From the NCBI RefSeq assembly GCF_000307775.2, contig NZ_KK020676.1, positions 2,288,751 through 2,352,750 on the forward strand: a DNA stretch of 64,000 nt, given 5' to 3'. A program made the position numbers and the translations under genes. Of the stretch, positions 43,961-52,933 are shown in pieces. Positions within the stretch are counted from its first letter, which is position 1, and every line of letters starts with the position of its first letter. Source of the stretch: Stutzerimonas stutzeri KOS6 (GTDB taxonomy: Bacteria > Pseudomonadota > Gammaproteobacteria > Pseudomonadales > Pseudomonadaceae). The notes below the pieces were generated by a model, which had not been told where the DNA came from, did not search any database, and saw only the letters and a program-made list of their open reading frames with translations.

Positions 43961-44221
43961 AGACGTCGGATTCCAACCATGCTTTCGCAATGCGCTGGCT
44001 GGCAACTGCAACACAATACGCATCGACAGGGCTGCCTGCTTCGAAGATGCCCCAAGGATGTTGCAGCTCATCGCGTCGCCAGATGAAAGGGGCAGCCGTC
44101 GTGGCTTGGCAAAACAGCTGAACAGCTGCCTGCGCCCGCCCCGTGGGAGCGAGAGCATTCACACCCGTTTGTGCCCCATAAACGCTGAAGGCCCCGGAGT
44201 ACGGGGCCTTCAGGATTGGAT

Positions 44222-44245
44222 ATGGCGGAAGCGCAGAGATTCGAA
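44222..44245. other. Candidate attachment-site core (tRNA 3'-end-like)
   Basis: TGGCGGAAGCGCAGAGATTCGAA resembles, on the minus strand, a degenerate tRNA 3' end (TTCGAAT...CCA), as left by phages integrating into tRNA genes. The T-stem pairs poorly, so it is not a tRNA. The matching right-hand site lies outside the window. Confidence 0.3.
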
Positions 44246-44308
44246 ATCAACGTCTGCCGACTACAGAGGCGCGTGTTTGCTGGCCTGCAGCGTTGCGCGC
44301 AGTGCCCA

Positions 44309-44337
44309 TGGGAACGAAATGGGAACATTTTGGGAAC
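44309..44337. repeat. Three phased TGGGAAC direct repeats (arm-type integrase sites)
   Basis: TGGGAAC occurs at 44309, 44320 and 44331, exactly 11 bp apart, on one face of the helix. The place, between the attachment region and the integrase gene, suits integrase arm-type binding sites. GGGAAC is also the half-site of the prophage repressor operator. Confidence 0.6.
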
Positions 44338-44403
44338 CGGTGGATAGCCGAAAGCCCCGAATGGCGGGGCTTTCAGCGGTTTTTGGCGTGGGAATGAGCG
44401 GCG

Positions 44404-45573
44404 TTACAGCTTGAGCTGTCGCTCGATGAGGCTGGTCATGTCGGCGGCGTCCTCGTTGATCCAGGTGCCGTAGTGCTTGTGGATCATCGCCGTGGACGTG
44501 TGCCCCATCTGTTCGGCGATCCAGTCGAGCGGCACCACGCCGCTGGTGAGCATCTGGCTCGCGAACGTGTGCCGGCAGTTGTTCGGCCCGCGGTGGCGCA
44601 CACCCGCCGCGCGCAGGTGAGCGTTCCACCAGCCATTGCGCATGTTGTCCGCCGTTGAATACGCCTGATCGGTGTGCGAGTTGTGGAAGACGAAGCGCAC
44701 GTTCTGCTTGCGGATCGTCCGGTTGTCCCGGTCCGTCACCTCGATCTCCACGGCCGGCAGATCCTTCGTCCGCTCCGCCTGCTCGCGCAGCGCCTCGAGG
44801 GCCGGCTTCAGTAGCTTCAGCTTTCGCGTCGAGCGCTTGGTCTTCGTCACCTTGTAGGCGCTGCGCACCCGGGCGCGGCGGAAGATCACCTCGCCCCGCT
44901 CCAGGTCGACATCCTCCCAGGCCAGCGCGATCGCCTCGCTCACCCGCGGCCCGGTCCAGATCATGAACTTGATCAGGGCCAGCTCCTGCTCGCGGCCAGG
45001 CGATGGTGTGCCGAGGATGGCATCGATCTCCTTGCGCTCGAACGGGTCCGGGTCTTCATCGTCCGGCATCCGGATCACGATGCCCTCCGTTGGGTCGAAC
45101 GCCACCTGATTCGTCGTGCGGTACAGCTGATAGATCTGCCGCACGATCGCCACGATCTCGCGCACCGTCTTGTTGTGCAGCTTGGGCATCAGCTTCTTCT
45201 GCACCCAACGCTGCATCTCAACGAACGTGATGTCCTCGGCCTGTCGATCGGCCCACTGCCGCCGAATATGGCAACGAATCTTGCTTTCGTGACTGCTGAT
45301 CGCTGATGGCGCCAGTTCGTTGCGCTTGATATCCAGCCAGAGGTCGATCCAGTGGCCGAAGTTCGCCTCCTTCACCCGCGCCGAGTCGGGAAACCAGCGC
45401 GCATAGTTGAACGTCCCGGCCTGAATCTCGTGCCGAATGATCGCCGCCTGCCGCTCCGCACGTTCCAGGTTGCCAGGCGTTGGCTCGCCGGCGAACGGCT
45501 CCTTGCACAGCGCCCCCTCGTAGCGGAAGTAAACCCTGATCGAGCGGCCCCGTACCTCAACTCCATCTGCCAT
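44404..45573 (-). CDS. int: Tyrosine recombinase, prophage integrase
   Basis: 389-residue site-specific recombinase. An N-terminal AP2-like/SAM-like arm-binding part (MADGVEVRGRSIRVYFRYEG on) precedes the catalytic domain with Arg in GPRVSEAIALAWEDVD, the HxxR region NNCRHTFASQML, and the nucleophile Tyr in MIHKHYGTW. It marks the left end of the prophage and is last in the leftward early gene series. Start at 45573 preferred over 45603 because GGGGA sits upstream. Confidence 0.93.
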   Translation of the reverse strand: MADGVEVRGRSIRVYFRYEGALCKEPFAGEPTPGNLERAERQAAIIRHEIQAGTFNYARWFPDSARVKEANFGHWIDLWLDIKRNELAPSAISSHESKIRCHIRRQWADRQAEDITFVEMQRWVQKKLMPKLHNKTVREIVAIVRQIYQLYRTTNQVAFDPTEGIVIRMPDDEDPDPFERKEIDAILGTPSPGREQELALIKFMIWTGPRVSEAIALAWEDVDLERGEVIFRRARVRSAYKVTKTKRSTRKLKLLKPALEALREQAERTKDLPAVEIEVTDRDNRTIRKQNVRFVFHNSHTDQAYSTADNMRNGWWNAHLRAAGVRHRGPNNCRHTFASQMLTSGVVPLDWIAEQMGHTSTAMIHKHYGTWINEDAADMTSLIERQLKL

Positions 45574-45673
45574 ATGCGTCCCCACGCGAAACCCAGCGGG
45601 CACGGTACCGGTGCCGCGCTCGCAGCAATAGAAAAAGGCCCGTTGCCGGGCCTCGAATTTGGTGTTGTGAGTT

Positions 45674-45880
45674 CTAGGTCAACCAGTCGGCCCGCAGCCG
45701 CCACTGCCGGCGCATCTCCTCGACCAGGCGATCGGCCGAGGCCTGGCCGCGGCGCTTGGTGATCAGCTCGGTGAGTTCCTCGATGCGCTCGGGTGTGTCG
45801 TAGCCCTTGCGCAGCCAGGTACGCGCCTCGCATTCGAGCATCCGCTGTTTAACATCCGCGTCAGCCACCTGAGCGCTCAT
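45674..45880 (-). CDS. Prophage small hypothetical protein, 68 aa
   Basis: Charged, mostly helical protein (RMLECEARTWLRKGY, then VEEMRRQWRLR). Its ATG overlaps the stop of the upstream gene (ATGA), which supports coding. No function recognised; this type recurs beside integrases in Pseudomonas prophages. Confidence 0.65.
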   Translation of the reverse strand: MSAQVADADVKQRMLECEARTWLRKGYDTPERIEELTELITKRRGQASADRLVEEMRRQWRLRADWLT

Positions 45881-46500
45881 GGTGCGTTGCTCACGCCGCA
45901 GTTCGGGCAGTCGCCGTACACCTGGCGCTCGCTCAGGAACCGGCCGCAGCCGTGGCAATGGGTGACATGCCGTCGGATGCGTTGACGCTTGATCTTCGGC
46001 AGCTTGAGGCCGACCGAGCGCAGCGCTTTCTTGTGATCCAGCTTGCAGGACTGGACCACGGTGCGGCTGCGGGCGTCGATGTAGCGCTTCGGCCAGACCT
46101 GGTAGCCCTTGGCCCGTGCTTCTTCTGCCTCGGTCGCCGGCCAGGTGCCGGCCTCTGCCAGGTTGGAGCTGCTGGAGCCGTGCGACTGAATCCAGTACAG
46201 GTCGTTGCCATCCCACATGCGTTCGTAGGCCAGGTAGATTTGGTCGTCTGCCTGGTCGAAAGCCTGCGCGTCTGCATCGTCGATGTACTGATGATCGACG
46301 CCAACCTCTGCCAGGGCGCGGACGTAGTTGACCGGCCAAGGGAGATCGGTTTCGCGGCACTCATACTGCCTGACGGCCATTTCGCGGCTGAACTGCTCGG
46401 CTTCGTCCAGGTTGGACGTATAGCCGCCGCCGAGGCGCCAGAACATCGCTCGGCTGCCGACATTGCTGCGACTGTCCTGCAGGAGGAATAGGTCATCCAT
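45877..46500 (-). CDS. Prophage hypothetical protein with C-terminal zinc ribbon
   Basis: 207 residues. The C-terminus has CHGCGR...CPNCG, a four-cysteine zinc ribbon; the central part (YIDDADAQAFDQADDQIYLAYERMWDGNDLYWIQSHG) is acidic and aromatic. Start at 46500 overlaps the stop region of the next upstream gene. Probably nucleic-acid binding, function unknown. Confidence 0.65.
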   Translation of the reverse strand: MDDLFLLQDSRSNVGSRAMFWRLGGGYTSNLDEAEQFSREMAVRQYECRETDLPWPVNYVRALAEVGVDHQYIDDADAQAFDQADDQIYLAYERMWDGNDLYWIQSHGSSSSNLAEAGTWPATEAEEARAKGYQVWPKRYIDARSRTVVQSCKLDHKKALRSVGLKLPKIKRQRIRRHVTHCHGCGRFLSERQVYGDCPNCGVSNAP

Positions 46501-46729
46501 TAGCCACCTCCTTTGCCTTGGGCGTTTCCGGATGCACAAACAACTCCACCCCGCTGCGCAGCAGGTCGCGCTGGGTTTCGCGGAGCTTGGTGGGATCGAG
46601 GCCCAGCTTGCGGGCCAAGGCTTCGGCGGCCTGGCGGGCGCTGATGGTGTTGCTGGCGGTGCGCTTGTCGCCGCGCACGGTGGCCACGTAGGTGCCGGTG
46701 GTGAAGCGGGTGCGGATTTCAACGGGCAT
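46493..46729 (-). CDS. Prophage small hypothetical protein, 78 aa
   Basis: Begins MPVEIRTRFTTGTYVATVRG, then a helical segment ARQAAEALARKLGLDP. Overlaps the genes on both sides by a few bases, as usual in compact phage operons. No function recognised. Confidence 0.6.
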   Translation of the reverse strand: MPVEIRTRFTTGTYVATVRGDKRTASNTISARQAAEALARKLGLDPTKLRETQRDLLRSGVELFVHPETPKAKEVANG

Positions 46730-46928
46730 AGCGGCGGCCTCCCTGGGCTTTCTTGGCGGTGAGGTTGGCCATGTAGCTGGCCCACTCGGCGGCTTTGCGC
46801 TGCTGGCGGATGCGGCTGCAGGCCTGATGCCGGCGCGTGGCGCGCGCCTTGCCGCAGATATCGCAGAGGCTGGGCAGGTCCAGCCGGTGGCTGGCCATGG
46901 TTGGGCGGATGCGGGCTTTAGTGGACAT
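46719..46928 (-). CDS. Prophage small cysteine-containing basic protein, 69 aa
   Basis: Very basic, with CDICGKA and a later single Cys (HQACSRI) that could complete a zinc site with His. Likely nucleic-acid binding. Coupled by overlap to its neighbours. Confidence 0.55.
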   Translation of the reverse strand: MSTKARIRPTMASHRLDLPSLCDICGKARATRRHQACSRIRQQRKAAEWASYMANLTAKKAQGGRRYAR

Positions 46929-47151
46929 TGGCCACCTCCTCCGCTGGCACACGTGCCACATGTCGTGCGGTGCGCTGCAGCACCTCAATAGCCGTGCCGG
47001 CATCGTTGTACTTCTCGATCGCGCGGGCGGCTTTGCTGATCATCATTTCGCAGGCCTTGCGCACTTCGTCCGGTGTAGCGCAGCCGCACGCTCGGCAGTA
47101 GGCGGTCAACATGACCTCCGCGGCACCATCGGCTTCGTCACGCGTGAGCAT
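46918..47151 (-). CDS. Prophage small hypothetical protein, 77 aa
   Basis: Starts MLTRDEADGAAEVMLTAYCR; has CRACGC followed by a helical MISKAARAIEKYND segment. No function recognised. Overlaps both neighbours. Confidence 0.55.
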   Translation of the reverse strand: MLTRDEADGAAEVMLTAYCRACGCATPDEVRKACEMMISKAARAIEKYNDAGTAIEVLQRTARHVARVPAEEVANVH

Positions 47152-47377
47152 GGCGCACCTCCTCCTGGAACAGCCGCTCCCATTCCGAGCTGATGCGCCC
47201 GGCCTTGTTGCGGTTGCGGGCGGTGACGCTGGGTGTCTCGGCATAGCAGGCCTTGCAGACGCTGCCGAGGCCGTCCGACTTGGCGGCCTGGCGGTAGAAA
47301 AATTCGGTATCAGCGGGCCATAGCTCGCCGCACTTGCGGCAAAGCTTTTCAGGCACGGAGGGGATAGTGATTGGCAT
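47138..47377 (-). CDS. Prophage zinc-finger protein, 79 aa
   Basis: Two CxxC pairs (LCRKCGELWPADTEFF and VCKACYAE) form a probable zinc ribbon of the type in phage 'HNH-like' or recruitment proteins, but no nuclease residues follow. Start at 47377 after GAGGTGAG. Confidence 0.65.
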   Translation of the reverse strand: MPITIPSVPEKLCRKCGELWPADTEFFYRQAAKSDGLGSVCKACYAETPSVTARNRNKAGRISSEWERLFQEEVRHAHA

Positions 47378-48585
47378 CACTCACCTCCTTGGGCGGGCAG
47401 CACGCCTTCGGCAATGGCTTTAGCGCCAGCCAGGCGATAATCGTTTTCGGTGCTGCACGGGTCTATCGGCAGCCTTGCGATACGTCGCAACGCTTCCACC
47501 AGACCGCTCTGCTCCGTCTGCGGGGCGGTCTGCGCGATGGGGGCGGCAACGTGTGTCTCGGCCAGAATCCGATAGCGGCCGCTGCATTTAGGGCAGGCTG
47601 CTCCCATCGCGTTCTCTTTGCCGCAGTCAGGGCACTGATCCTCGACCGGGCTTGGCCCGCTCCAGTCACACATCGCGCACGTCGCGTCTGTCGGGTGAGC
47701 GTCGTTGATGCCGACATGACCGCAGCCGGTGCACTCGCGGCACTCAACGTAAGCAGGCTGCTGCTCGGTCTGCGCGGGGCGGGCTGAGAGGGCGGCGCGC
47801 TCCTGCCATGCTGCCCATGCTGCGTTTGTGCGTGCACTGGCGTAGTCATCAGTGCCGGCACTCCATTGCAGGCCGCCGACAATCAGCCACTTGTCGCCCT
47901 GAGTTTTAGCCCACGCCTCAAACGTTTTCCGCTCATCCTGCGCCGGGGCAGACCACCCCGCGACGGGCGCCTCGAAACGGTCGCCGGCCAGATCAGCCAG
48001 GGCTGAGGATACCGGCTGCGGGGCGGTCTGCGCGATGGGGGCAAGCGACACGACGGAATGCCCTTCCTTTTCCAGCGCCACAAGGCTTGGGTGGTCGCGC
48101 CGAGTCGAGAAGCAGACCGCGTTGCCGTTTGCGGCGAACACGGCGTATGCCATCGGCTGAACTGTCAAGCAATCCTTGACGGTTGCCTGCTGCTCGGTGT
48201 GCGCGGGGCGACTGGGCAGCAGGTGCCGGCAGTCGTTGCACGCATGAATGTGCGGGCTATCGAAGCCCTTGAACATCCCGCTGCCGTGCCAAGGGTGATG
48301 GTCTGGAATGACACCGCAAAAATCGCATGGCGGGTACTGCTCATCCTGCGCCGTGGCTTGCTCTTCGAGCAGCGCCTCGATTTCCTTGAGCCGCTCCTGA
48401 GCATCAGTGACATAGGACGGGTCGAAGCCGCTCGGCACCTGCGGGCGGCAGCCGGCCAGCCAGATGACTTTCTGGCAGGCGTCCAGGTCGCGATGGATCT
48501 TCTTCAGTAGCTCAACCGAAACGAGGCGCTGCTCATCCGGCGTGGTAGCCTTCTCGGCGCTGACTTCGGGGGTTTGTGCTTGCAT
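47377..48585 (-). CDS. Modular prophage protein with repeated linkers and zinc ribbons
   Basis: 402 residues built from short modules: a helical N-terminus, CDFCG and CNDC ribbon, a central globular segment, then CRECTGCGHVG...CAMCDWSG and CPDCGKEN...CPKCSGRY, which resemble Lar-type zinc ribbons. Repeated linkers APIAQTAPQ (twice) and (H/Q)TEQQ (at several points) separate the modules. The WAAWQERAAL piece is common in Pseudomonas phage proteins. It may be an assembly of recombined domains; function unknown. Confidence 0.7.
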   Translation of the reverse strand: MQAQTPEVSAEKATTPDEQRLVSVELLKKIHRDLDACQKVIWLAGCRPQVPSGFDPSYVTDAQERLKEIEALLEEQATAQDEQYPPCDFCGVIPDHHPWHGSGMFKGFDSPHIHACNDCRHLLPSRPAHTEQQATVKDCLTVQPMAYAVFAANGNAVCFSTRRDHPSLVALEKEGHSVVSLAPIAQTAPQPVSSALADLAGDRFEAPVAGWSAPAQDERKTFEAWAKTQGDKWLIVGGLQWSAGTDDYASARTNAAWAAWQERAALSARPAQTEQQPAYVECRECTGCGHVGINDAHPTDATCAMCDWSGPSPVEDQCPDCGKENAMGAACPKCSGRYRILAETHVAAPIAQTAPQTEQSGLVEALRRIARLPIDPCSTENDYRLAGAKAIAEGVLPAQGGE

Positions 48586-48648
48586 GGTGCTTCTCCTTTG
48601 GTTTGGTCAGGCCCTGGTGAGTTGCCGCTCACCGGGGCCTTCTTGTTT

Positions 48649-48789
48649 TCAGCGTGCGATCAGCAGGAACAGGTCCGGCAGGTGGTTGGCCGCGGTCAGC
48701 AGGCCGGCCAGGCCGGTACCGATCCAGCCGGTCATGGCCAGTCGGGCGCGCAGGCTGAGGCCTGGTTCGTCATCGTCGTAGTGGTTCAC
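48649..48789 (-). CDS. Prophage small membrane protein, 46 aa
   Basis: GTG start with GAGGG at good spacing. NHYDDDEPGLSLRARL is followed by one TM helix (TGWIGTGLAGLLTAANHLPDL). Too short for easy detection but the pattern of an acidic head and one helix is convincing. Confidence 0.55.
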   Translation of the reverse strand: MNHYDDDEPGLSLRARLAMTGWIGTGLAGLLTAANHLPDLFLLIAR

Positions 48790-48800
48790 GGCCGTTGCCC

Positions 48801-49598
48801 TCAGCCGTAGATGCCGTAGCTGAACTCGTCGGCATCGCAATCGACCAGCACCTTGGCGTTGCCGAAGTAGAGCGAGGCCAATGTGCGTTCCCATTTCTCA
48901 CGGATATCCAGGTGCAGAGAGACCTTCTTGTCGTCGAGCCGAGCGAAGTAGACCTCGCCGACCTGGACCTCACGCTCCCACGGCTCCTTGGCTGGGCGCA
49001 CCTCGTCGGACAGGCGAATGTGTAGGTGATGCTTCAGCGAGTAATCGTCGCGGCTGCTGCGGCTCGAGTACGGGTTGCCGGACTTCCAATCACTTTCCGG
49101 TTGAGGGTCGAAGTAGATGGTCAGTGTTGTGCTGCCATAGGCTTCCGTTTTCTCGAAACGGATCTCGGGAGCCTCCCAGCCATTTTCTACGGCCTCCTCC
49201 TTATGAGCCTCGATGAAACCCTCTAGCAGGGCCCTCAGCGACACCTCTCCGGACACTGCGTCGTTTTTCAGCACCTCCTCAATGGACGCGGTCGCCTTGG
49301 TCATCAGCGTCTCGGATACAGCAGCGGCCTCCCAGCGCTGACGCAGCGCCTCCGCCACTAGGGCGTTGTAGCGAGTCAGCTCGAACATGTCGGAGACATT
49401 GGCGGGCAGCGCCTCTTTCACCGCGTCCTTGATGGCTTTACCGAAGTCGCCATAGGAGCGGAACGCATCGTCAACGACATCCTTGAACAGCTTCTCGATA
49501 CCGGCGTCGATCAGTTCGCGCGGTCGGTCGCCTGCGGCATACGCGCTCACGCGCTCGGCCAGTAGTTGCTCCAGGGTCTGGGTTTGTTGGTTTTGCAT
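48801..49598 (-). CDS. Prophage hypothetical protein, 265 aa
   Basis: Soluble acidic protein starting MQNQQTQTLEQLLAERVSAYA. The N-terminal half is helical; the C-terminal half has beta-type segments (VGEVYFARLDDKKVSLHLDI). AAGGAG precedes the ATG. It directly follows the primase gene in the operon. No function recognised. Confidence 0.7.
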   Translation of the reverse strand: MQNQQTQTLEQLLAERVSAYAAGDRPRELIDAGIEKLFKDVVDDAFRSYGDFGKAIKDAVKEALPANVSDMFELTRYNALVAEALRQRWEAAAVSETLMTKATASIEEVLKNDAVSGEVSLRALLEGFIEAHKEEAVENGWEAPEIRFEKTEAYGSTTLTIYFDPQPESDWKSGNPYSSRSSRDDYSLKHHLHIRLSDEVRPAKEPWEREVQVGEVYFARLDDKKVSLHLDIREKWERTLASLYFGNAKVLVDCDADEFSYGIYG

Positions 49599-49634
49599 GG
49601 TGCTTCTCCTTGGGTTGGGGTGTTGCTCGACCGA

Positions 49635-52394
49635 TCAGGCGTTGCCGCGCCCGGTCTGGTCGGGGTTCTGGAAGATCCAGCACTTCACGGTTGTGCCGCG
49701 CTGGGTGAGTTGGTTGTTGCGGCGGTTGAAGGCGGCGCGCACGGCGCTGTCCACGCCCTTGTTGTGGGTGAGGTATTTGCGCGAGCGGCTGTTGGGCAGC
49801 AGGGTGCGCAGGGTCGCCACGTCGGCCAGCTTTTGCTTGTGCTCGGAGGCGCGTTCGGCGAACTCGTTGAGGTTGATGGCGATGACGTCCGGCTTCTTGC
49901 TGTGGTCGACCACCGGGTCTTCGCTGAGGCTCTGCAGGTAGTCGAACACCTCCCAGAACTCGGCCACCTCGGCCGGGTCGGCGTTGACGGCGGTCTGGCG
50001 AGCCAGGGCCATGGCAACCAGCTCGCGCTGCGCGCCGGCGTGCTGCCGATCGGTGAGCGGGATGATCAGCCGCAGGCAGTCGACCAGGGCGAGCAGCTGG
50101 GCGTGGTTCTTGATGATTCGCTCGATGCGGATCTCTTTCAGCCCGCGCAGGGCCTGCTCGTGCACCTTCACCTGGGCGCGGAAGGTTTCCAGCACCTTGC
50201 CCTCGGCGCGGGTGGCCATGAGCAGGAAGTGCGACACATCCATGGCGCTCAGGTGGTTGAGGTTGTCCGCAGCGGCGCGACTGGCGGCAGTGACCTCGGG
50301 GCGCACGAAGTGCAGCTTGACGATACGGGTGAGGATCGCCTCGCTGGCCATCACGGTGGCGTTCTGGCTGATGACGATGGTGCCGCGGAACGGGGGCTCG
50401 TAGGTTTCGTTGCCGGCGGTCTTCACACCGGTGACGCCCAGGGTGCCTCCGTTGAACAGTGGCTTGAGCTCGTCCCAGTCGTAGGCCTTGGCGGCGCCGC
50501 GGTCGTTGTCGCTGCGGTCGGCCTCGAGCAGGACCAGCGGCATGCCCGATACCTGCCCCATCCAGCGGCGCAGGCCGGCCTTGGACATTTTCGAGGGGTC
50601 CTTGCCCTCTTCGTCCGGGCGGCCGAAGAGCTTCCAGAGGAACATCAGCAGGGTGGACTTGCCGGCGCCGGCCTCGCCCGTTACTTCCAGGAAGGGGAAG
50701 GACTGGTATTCGTCGCGGATCTGCTCGGCGAACAGGGAGCCGAACCAGAATGCCAGCGCGACGATGCCCTGGGTGCCGAAACAGGTCCAGAGCCAGTCGA
50801 GCCACTCGGCGCGGTAGCTCTCGTCGGTACGGGCGATTTCCAGGCGGATGCTCTTCTGCAGGGTCTTGAGGCGCAGCTGCTTGAACTCGAAGTAGTCCTC
50901 ACTGTTGGCCTGCTCGAGCACGCCGCCGCGCACGGCCAGGTCGCCGAACACGTAGCAGCCGTGCTCCTTGCTGTAGCCGATGAAGTCGATGGTCTTGACG
51001 GTTTTCAGGCCGAAGAGCTGGTCCTTCATGATTTTGTCGAGCTGGCTGCCGGTACCGGTGAACACGGCGCCGGCGGCCATGCCGAGCAGGCGCTTCTTGA
51101 ACTCGCTGGCGGCCGCGACCTGGCCACCGGTGAAGGTGTTGCGCACCGTCGGCTCGTCGTGCGGGAAGTCCACGCGGAAGTAATACCAACTCTCGTCGGT
51201 CACCTCGTTGCGCTGGAAGTACAGCGCGCGCGGGTAGCAGTTGGCGATTTCCACCACCGCGCCGCACTGGTGCAGCGCTTTCTCAGTCATCTGCCGATCA
51301 TTGAGCAGCTGGTCATCGTGGTGCTCGCTGCCTTCGAGCGCTTGCTTGGCCTTGTTGAACTTCTCCAAGTCCATCTTGAACCAGTACAGGCGGTTCTCGA
51401 AGGCGAAGTGGAATTCGTGGCGCTGGCGCCAATCGAACATCAGCGCGCCCTTCTCCGCGGCGCTTTCGGCCAGCAGCAGGCTGCCGTGGTAGCGGGCCTC
51501 CTTGAGGTCGCGCTCGATCTGCTCCTCCCGCTTGTCGTCGCCCTCGATAAAGGCCCAACGTTGGTGCAGGTCGTTCCAGTCCACCTTGCGGTCGCGCTGC
51601 GGGATCTGCGCGGCCTCGCAGGTAAAGCCCAGCTCGCGCGCCATCTTGGCCCAGCGGCGGGTAAAGCGATGCGCGCCCGGCTCGTTGTCCAGCGCCCAGA
51701 CCAGCCGCGGCAGCTTGCGCCCTGCCGCGGCGCGGGCCTTTACCAGGGCTTTGAGCGACTCGGCCGGGAAGGCGTTGCTGCTCATGGCCGACACGGCGTC
51801 GAGTTCGTGGTGCAGCAGCGCGATGGCGTCGAAGATGCCCTCGACGATCCACAACTCGTCGACCTCGAGCAGGTCCACGCTCGGCGGGCACCACCAGTAG
51901 CTGCGTGGCGACTTCCCTTTCGTGAACCGGGCCTTAATCTTGCCGAAGCGGTGCGGGCGGTCGATCAGGCGTTCCCAGTAACCGCCATGCTCCAACGGGA
52001 AGCGAACAGTGGCACTGCCAATACGCAACTCTGGGTGCCAGAAGCTCTCCTGCGTGTACCAGCCCTCGATCAGCTCCAGGCGGAAGCCGCGGGCGTGTTG
52101 CAGGTAGCCCTTGGCCGTGGCGGCTGGGTCTTCCTTGGTTGCCGGTGCGCGCTTGCTCCAGTCGTCGAACAGGTCGTCGAACAGCTCTTTCACGTGCCAC
52201 TGCTCGCCGCACTTGCTCTCCCGGCCACATTTGATGAACCACGGCTGGTCATAGCGGGAATAGAGCTCCTTTTTGCCGCAGCTCGGGCAGGTGCCGCCGC
52301 GCATGTAGTCGGTGCCGGCGCGGCGCTTGAGGCCGTAGTCAGCCTCGAAACGGCGCAGCACCTCTTCGCGGATGTGGCGGTCCATGTCTTTCAT
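49635..52394 (-). CDS. Prophage primase-helicase (Toprim plus ATPase)
   Basis: 919-residue replication protein. An N-terminal zinc-binding site (CPSCGKKELY...CGRESKCGE, residues 33-65) leads into a Toprim-type domain (WIVEGIFDAIAL, then RLVWALDNEPGAH). In the second half a Walker A GEAGAGKST and acidic VLLEADRSDNDR mark an AAA/DUF927-like helicase. Such proteins start phage DNA replication. Start chosen at 52394; 52385 is possible. Confidence 0.88.
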   Translation of the reverse strand: MKDMDRHIREEVLRRFEADYGLKRRAGTDYMRGGTCPSCGKKELYSRYDQPWFIKCGRESKCGEQWHVKELFDDLFDDWSKRAPATKEDPAATAKGYLQHARGFRLELIEGWYTQESFWHPELRIGSATVRFPLEHGGYWERLIDRPHRFGKIKARFTKGKSPRSYWWCPPSVDLLEVDELWIVEGIFDAIALLHHELDAVSAMSSNAFPAESLKALVKARAAAGRKLPRLVWALDNEPGAHRFTRRWAKMARELGFTCEAAQIPQRDRKVDWNDLHQRWAFIEGDDKREEQIERDLKEARYHGSLLLAESAAEKGALMFDWRQRHEFHFAFENRLYWFKMDLEKFNKAKQALEGSEHHDDQLLNDRQMTEKALHQCGAVVEIANCYPRALYFQRNEVTDESWYYFRVDFPHDEPTVRNTFTGGQVAAASEFKKRLLGMAAGAVFTGTGSQLDKIMKDQLFGLKTVKTIDFIGYSKEHGCYVFGDLAVRGGVLEQANSEDYFEFKQLRLKTLQKSIRLEIARTDESYRAEWLDWLWTCFGTQGIVALAFWFGSLFAEQIRDEYQSFPFLEVTGEAGAGKSTLLMFLWKLFGRPDEEGKDPSKMSKAGLRRWMGQVSGMPLVLLEADRSDNDRGAAKAYDWDELKPLFNGGTLGVTGVKTAGNETYEPPFRGTIVISQNATVMASEAILTRIVKLHFVRPEVTAASRAAADNLNHLSAMDVSHFLLMATRAEGKVLETFRAQVKVHEQALRGLKEIRIERIIKNHAQLLALVDCLRLIIPLTDRQHAGAQRELVAMALARQTAVNADPAEVAEFWEVFDYLQSLSEDPVVDHSKKPDVIAINLNEFAERASEHKQKLADVATLRTLLPNSRSRKYLTHNKGVDSAVRAAFNRRNNQLTQRGTTVKCWIFQNPDQTGRGNA

Positions 52395-52627
52395 GGGCGT
52401 GGCCCCCAGACGAACTCGTGCACCTCTTCCCGTAGCGCAATGTGTTCTTCGCAGGTGATCACGTCGCACTCGAGCAGAGCGCTGAGATAGCCGCCCAGGC
52501 GGCAGACCATGCGAAATTTCTCGTCGTAGTCGCCTGCCTCGACCAGGTCGACCAGCTGCTGCTTAAACATGTAACGCGCCGGATCGGCCGCCAGGGCCTC
52601 GCAGGCGGGCATCGGTTGGGTGTTCAT
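52391..52627 (-). CDS. Prophage small hypothetical protein, 78 aa
   Basis: Helical protein with segment FKQQLVDLVEAGDYDEKFRM. Overlaps the primase start by four bases (ATGG/stop) and the upstream gene, so it is coupled to replication genes. No function recognised. Confidence 0.6.
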   Translation of the reverse strand: MNTQPMPACEALAADPARYMFKQQLVDLVEAGDYDEKFRMVCRLGGYLSALLECDVITCEEHIALREEVHEFVWGPRP

Positions 52628-52857
52628 GCCGGGGCTCCTTTGCGTGCCTTCAACAGCTCGCGCATGGTGCGGTTGAGGCCGGCGATGTGGGGGTGGTCGC
52701 GCAGGATCTTGGGGCCGCGCAGGCCCTGGGGCGTGTAGCGGTATTTGTCGTCAAACCAGCAGGCAGCCATCAGCTGTTCGTACTGGCTGGTCAGCCAGCG
52801 CAGGTAGGCCTCGGCCTGGGCCGGATCGAGGGTGATTTGGATGGAAACGCTTGTCAT
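52624..52857 (-). CDS. Prophage small hypothetical protein, 77 aa
   Basis: Starts MTSVSIQITLDPAQAEAYLRW; contains YTPQGLRGPKILRDHPHI. Coupled to the following gene by a four-base overlap. No function recognised. Confidence 0.6.
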   Translation of the reverse strand: MTSVSIQITLDPAQAEAYLRWLTSQYEQLMAACWFDDKYRYTPQGLRGPKILRDHPHIAGLNRTMRELLKARKGAPA

Positions 52858-52933
52858 AGGGGCCACCGTTCGGGCGCAACTTGCCCCTACCCGCGCAAAG
52901 GCGGGCATGGGCTTGGGTCAATTCAGGGGGTGA

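Larger units (their letters stand above)
43961..44403. other. Non-coding junction between chromosome and prophage
   Basis: No gene supported. Two GC-rich hairpins, GAAGGCCCCGGAGTACGGGGCCTTC (44187-44211) and GAAAGCCCCGAATGGCGGGGCTTTC (44350-44374), flank the probable attachment region. The second lies just past the integrase stop and may terminate it. Confidence 0.6.

Noticed and set aside
44222..44245. A tRNA gene at the prophage junction
   Set aside because: Only a 3'-end-like fragment; the T-stem does not pair and no D or anticodon arm is present. Kept as a candidate att core only.
44309..44337. A CRISPR array from the evenly spaced repeats
   Set aside because: Repeat unit is 7 bp with 4-bp gaps; far too short for CRISPR and typical of protein-binding sites.
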